Source of the DNA: an uncultured Lachnospiraceae bacterium
GTDB lineage: Bacteria > Bacillota > Clostridia > Lachnospirales > Lachnospiraceae
Assembly: GCA_902793685.1 (NCBI GenBank)
Contig: CADBEN010000009.1
Location: 1 to 64,000 of the forward strand
DNA length: 64,000 bases
Direction of reading: 5' to 3'
The position numbers were made by a program, and so were the translations under genes. The notes beneath the pieces are model-generated. The model was given only the letters and a program-made list of their open reading frames with translations, searched no databases and was not told the origin of the DNA. Every line of letters starts with the position of its first letter. Positions within the stretch are counted from its first letter, which is position 1. This document shows positions 61,901 through 64,000 of the stretch, piece after piece.

Positions 61901-63648
61901 CCCATGTTTTCCTGCCCGAAATCGATCCGCGTGTCTATGATGCTGAAGAGCACATGCTTTGTGAATACGCCGCCCTTCCCCACGAACTCGAAGCTGACCT
62001 CGCCCTCGCTCATGGTGCAGTCCTGCGGCACCTTGACCAGTGCCGCATGGTATCCGTATTCCGCCATTCCGGCGTCCTGCACATCCAGCACATTGTCTCC
62101 GGAGAAGGGTCGTATCTTTTCCGTCAGGTCCGGACGGTCCCGCTCCCCTCCGCCGGCAGGGATCTCCGCGATGCGGGCGTAGACATACTGCGGCGGGTCG
62201 TCCTTCCGGAGTTCGTTGCCGAAATGCTTGCTGACGTACATGACGAACCGGGAGTCTGCCTCTTCCTCCTGTTCCTCCATCAGCTTTATGATCCCGGAAG
62301 CGGCAATGGCGCCGCCGAGAGTCGAGATCAGCGCCGCAGGAACCGAGAGGTCCGGATGACCGCCGCCGATGATAATGTTGTCGATCTCTGTCCCCGGGTC
62401 CTCGCCGGACTCCTCCATCGCTTCAGTGAATTCTTCCTGGTAGACCGGATCCGCGATCTTACTGTCGCCCCAGGCAAACTCCATTTTGATGGCAGCAATG
62501 TCCGAGGCAAGCCCTCCCATCACATTGCTCCGCAGCGCCATGTAGTCCCCTCTGGTGGAAGCGGCTTCGGAAGTGATCTTTCCGCCGGGAGCCACGAAGT
62601 CGCTGTAGCTGTCGTAGATGTTGATCAGGATCACGGCATAGAAGCCGGAGACCGTGGGCAGCGGGTCGATCACTGCATATTCGTACTCGTGGGAGTACTC
62701 CGTGTAGCCGTAATGCACCGTCGCGCTGTCGGAGCCTGCCTTCCCGCCGATGCCGAGCTTATTCTTGTCCAGCTCATGCTCGGTCCAGTCCTCCCAGGTA
62801 TCTCTTTCCTCGTTATAGCGGCCCGCGGTCTGATACTTTTCCGCCACAGTGTTTCCCATTTCGCCGATGCTGATGCTGCTCAGGTCGATCTGGCTGGTGA
62901 TCATGGTGGTGCCGGCGTCAGGATTGGAGTCCACAGTGTGGTGCTGCCGCGCGAAGGCCCTTCTTCCGCCGAGGGACGTCTCCCCGATGCTCCATCCGCT
63001 GTTCTCGTAGGACTTCCGCTCCGCCATGGCATTTTCAAGCATCGTGGGATCGGAATAGACGAAACCGCCGCTCTTCACCGCATAATCCAGAGGCCATACG
63101 GCCTCGCTGACGATCTTCACCGAGAAATCGTAATTTAAAGCCCAGCGGATGCTGGCGTAAGCTTCCCCGGCTTCGATGGCGCCCAGGCCCATTCCGCCGC
63201 TGTAGCTGCCGGTGGCGCTGCCGATGCCGCCCTTCTGGACAACTTTTTCAAAGTAATCCGCGTGGTACACGACGCTGCCGTCATTGGTCCGCGGCTGCCA
63301 GCTGACATTCTCGTGGCCATCGGGGATCACATGCAGATAAGCGCCGGGTGTGGAGAATGTCGCGTTCAGCTCCTGGTACTCCAGCGGTTCTCCGTTTTCC
63401 CTTCCCTTCTTATAGAGGGAGACAGGAATCGGCGCATTGTGCAGAACGACCTTGTTCTTTTTTTTGTCGTATGATGCGGCGCCGATCTCCGAGATGACAG
63501 TATATCCCGGGTCTTTGATGTAGGTGTCCCAGTCCCCGGCCGCAAAGACAGTCAGAGGCATAAGAAGACAAAGCACCAGAAGGACGGCCGCTCCGGCGGC
63601 CGCAGCACGCCGGATGAGACCGTGTTTTCTCCTTTTCGCAGTGGTCAT
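58903..63648 (-). CDS. Giant secreted protein of unknown function (1,581 residues)
   Basis: A signal peptide lies at about 14-37 (AAAAGAAVLLVLCLLMPLTVFAAG). Residues 40-430 are beta-rich. A glycine/alanine hydrophobic stretch is at about 435-455 (PAALISTLGGAIAASGIIKLM), followed by a second beta-rich part (460-720). Another Gly/Ala stretch is at about 730-752, and helical parts with hydrophobic pieces run to about 1100. A strongly charged coiled coil follows (about 1160-1300), rich in Lys, Glu and Ala. The last 250 residues seem to be a distinct domain (DWDVTVTEVNFSDAKRANSF, LDVTYVQPIWTNG, MIDKSQIGRDL). There is no LPxTG motif. GGAGG precedes the ATG at 63648; a longer frame to 63879 merely overlaps the zinc-ribbon gene. 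The long multi-part layout with a separate C-terminal domain recalls polymorphic-toxin or surface-machine proteins, but I recognise no catalytic motif. Confidence 0.8.
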   Translation of the reverse strand: MTTAKRRKHGLIRRAAAAGAAVLLVLCLLMPLTVFAAGDWDTYIKDPGYTVISEIGAASYDKKKNKVVLHNAPIPVSLYKKGRENGEPLEYQELNATFSTPGAYLHVIPDGHENVSWQPRTNDGSVVYHADYFEKVVQKGGIGSATGSYSGGMGLGAIEAGEAYASIRWALNYDFSVKIVSEAVWPLDYAVKSGGFVYSDPTMLENAMAERKSYENSGWSIGETSLGGRRAFARQHHTVDSNPDAGTTMITSQIDLSSISIGEMGNTVAEKYQTAGRYNEERDTWEDWTEHELDKNKLGIGGKAGSDSATVHYGYTEYSHEYEYAVIDPLPTVSGFYAVILINIYDSYSDFVAPGGKITSEAASTRGDYMALRSNVMGGLASDIAAIKMEFAWGDSKIADPVYQEEFTEAMEESGEDPGTEIDNIIIGGGHPDLSVPAALISTLGGAIAASGIIKLMEEQEEEADSRFVMYVSKHFGNELRKDDPPQYVYARIAEIPAGGGERDRPDLTEKIRPFSGDNVLDVQDAGMAEYGYHAALVKVPQDCTMSEGEVSFEFVGKGGVFTKHVLFSIIDTRIDFGQENMGLPAHMEKEIRLPFDVLGLPKEMEVTAGIKAEKKGKPLYEVKVERDKDERKFWRHEAVIRDLMMDDEAEPGTTETYFLHIRAEAQPGAGEGANALKEKKVVETDFPIFRIYMGLSLVLEGDAIGCFLRVKEGAEQWIARTGGGEDLAWNIAASGAMGLNPMAAAIGGGIESMKKINLGMAAPARSSYLTDDDLEPCTTKGKLMLLQYNEEKQQIERVAVYPEPTFLEEDKKNFASKLEVTVLKVENSKNAAGGLDQGMPDARYQQIADALKICAFPTNEIDENGARTIKICSTAAALDPPTRMRAEIVLKVRYAAKKDEEPKEYKVKKTVLLHSQPFRTAQNDEEETAFYEWDKHVTEMLKSIEFRIDKNYMYHLESLHDMIVRMTEGFDRRFGYDYNQLNHVMELWTGFIKGEMPGARGETLKLTLADDLAAAYAFMQGMRDNGGLIGRFALGICTGGYSEMVFFAMDLGEKMKEAVFACKGDEFGFWDGVKMGVEEYEKQLASEFLFNLGVKTALKTANFGASWIKGRNVDLAASAAKRYRAFMDAVDSSLKSKSKIYSAGADTLAAVKGYLNGSSRSMAESINRDADLNAKAEAKAKEKINQERKTTIAERRSGKGRTEFELAREAGKEKLNKLWEAQRNLRDSKGLGDKYWKAKENYEQVCREVWRDKNALKELKNYKGANARDMKIEFNRYRSRVRQSTAEKVLDDIARETGKRRQDLYISSATSNVSADELSGLTVPEDWDVTVTEVNFSDAKRANSFAIDDPTVPKNVQAASKENIYLVIDQELAQNALARNLHKEVYGFEAATIEQAKAAMKKLDVTYVQPIWTNGQEIIPNLEAYADLAGMIDKSQIGRDLKALGLNRKTFEYKGNEWYRAADELLANAMKLTELARGYSGEAKEKLLKAALNMRLEAVSYNVEGTRQITKQVTKIAMPRNTYRVSRGMSDSFSVEAREIHALAQKVGTEIGPDEFFHILRRDYKMSKYDYTRMMSECLV

Positions 63649-63695
63649 TCGTTCCTCCCTTGTATTTTCAGATTCCTTTTCAGAAGGCCTTATCC

Positions 63696-64000
63696 TCACG
63701 AGACCGGCGTGCCGCACTTCGTGCAGAAGCGGGTCCCGGATTCCAGGCGGTTTCCGCATTTCGTGCAGAACTTGACCTCCGCATGCGGAGCCTGGGCCGG
63801 GGGCGCAGTCTCCGTAAGCGGGACCGGGGTGCCGCACTTCACGCAGAACTTGCTTCCGGCCGCAACAGGCTGACCGCATCCCGGGCAGACTCTTCCTGCG
63901 GGGACAGCGGAAGGCGATGAAGAACGGGCCGGTTCCGGTGCTGGGGCGGGAGCCGCCGGGGCTGCCGCTGCCGGCTCAGGTGCAGGGGCTGCAGCCGCAG
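63696..64000 (-). CDS. Zinc-ribbon protein, C-terminal part (gene continues past the window)
   Basis: This frame enters from beyond 64000 and ends at a TGA at 63696-63698; about 101 residues are visible. The visible part starts with an Ala/Pro/Glu-rich linker (APAPEPAAAAPAAPAPAPEP). It then shows four CxxC pairs: CPGCG and FCVKCG form one zinc ribbon, FCTKCG and FCTKCG another, each closing with GTPV. It ends GTPVS. The gene is followed after 47 bases by the giant secreted protein, and is therefore probably cotranscribed. The reading frame of the giant protein's supposed upstream extension is a shadow of this gene. Confidence 0.75.
   Translation of the reverse strand, partial: AAAAPAPEPAAAAPAAPAPAPEPARSSSPSAVPAGRVCPGCGQPVAAGSKFCVKCGTPVPLTETAPPAQAPHAEVKFCTKCGNRLESGTRFCTKCGTPVS

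Overview
The window reads as a chromosomal stretch of a Gram-positive anaerobe of the class Clostridia, most like a moderately GC-rich (high fifties percent by eye) Lachnospiraceae-type gut or rumen bacterium. The reasons are strong AGGAGG-type ribosome sites, lipobox or signal-peptide solute-binding proteins with spacer linkers, an XRE-cupin/potABCD operon, ATP-type PEP carboxykinase, a GH94 cellobiose phosphorylase close to that of clostridia, and many rho-independent terminators. The species is an inference. I see no rRNA, tRNA, CRISPR array, transposase or phage gene. Most genes lie on the minus strand; plus-strand genes are the NhaC antiporter, the second half of the ula locus and the cellobiose phosphorylase.

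Layout. 0.3-3.7 kb: NhaC-type antiporter converging on, and overlapping, a MATE exporter, then a HAD phosphatase. 3.9-6.8 kb: MoxR-type AAA ATPase plus a VWA-domain protein. 7.0-9.3 kb: CstA-type transporter with an uncharacterised partner. 9.6-12 kb: DUF3592-like membrane protein, DeoR regulator, HAD hydrolase. 12-19 kb: a divergent ula-type (L-ascorbate or related sugar acid) locus. PTS IIB, IIC, IIA and the UlaG lactonase run leftwards; an unknown propeller-like protein, UlaE and UlaF run rightwards. A 0.5-kb control region between them holds two near-consensus promoters and six GTTCG boxes. At 18.9-19.15 kb a structured element with about 65-bp inverted ends closes the rightward operon. 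19.2-26.5 kb: phosphohexomutase, small unknown protein, potRABCD polyamine operon. 26.7-32.7 kb: glpK, pckA, alpha-phosphoglucomutase, alpha/beta hydrolase. 33-36.6 kb: zinc-ribbon/QQGYP-repeat protein, anchored beta-sandwich protein, secreted 5'-nucleotidase.

36.6-45.9 kb is a cello-oligosaccharide module: LacI regulator, binding protein, two permeases, a cytoplasmic GH5 enzyme and an ABC ATPase, with divergent cellobiose phosphorylase. Paired LacI-like operators sit in the shared intergenic region. The phosphoglucomutase at 30-32 kb could carry the resulting glucose-1-phosphate into glycolysis. 46-51 kb is a branched-chain amino-acid ABC operon (livJHMGF). 51-57.5 kb holds a nucleobase permease, an IlvD/Edd dehydratase, an unknown secreted protein and a mannitol/fructuronate-type dehydrogenase with a palindromic operator.

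57.6-64 kb is an uncharacterised envelope cluster: a zinc-ribbon protein cut by the window end, a 1,581-residue secreted protein, a multi-membrane-segment protein and a small soluble protein. This cluster, the inverted-end element at 19 kb, the shared hairpin family near 6.9 and 45.8 kb, and the GTTCG control region are the best candidates for undescribed biology.
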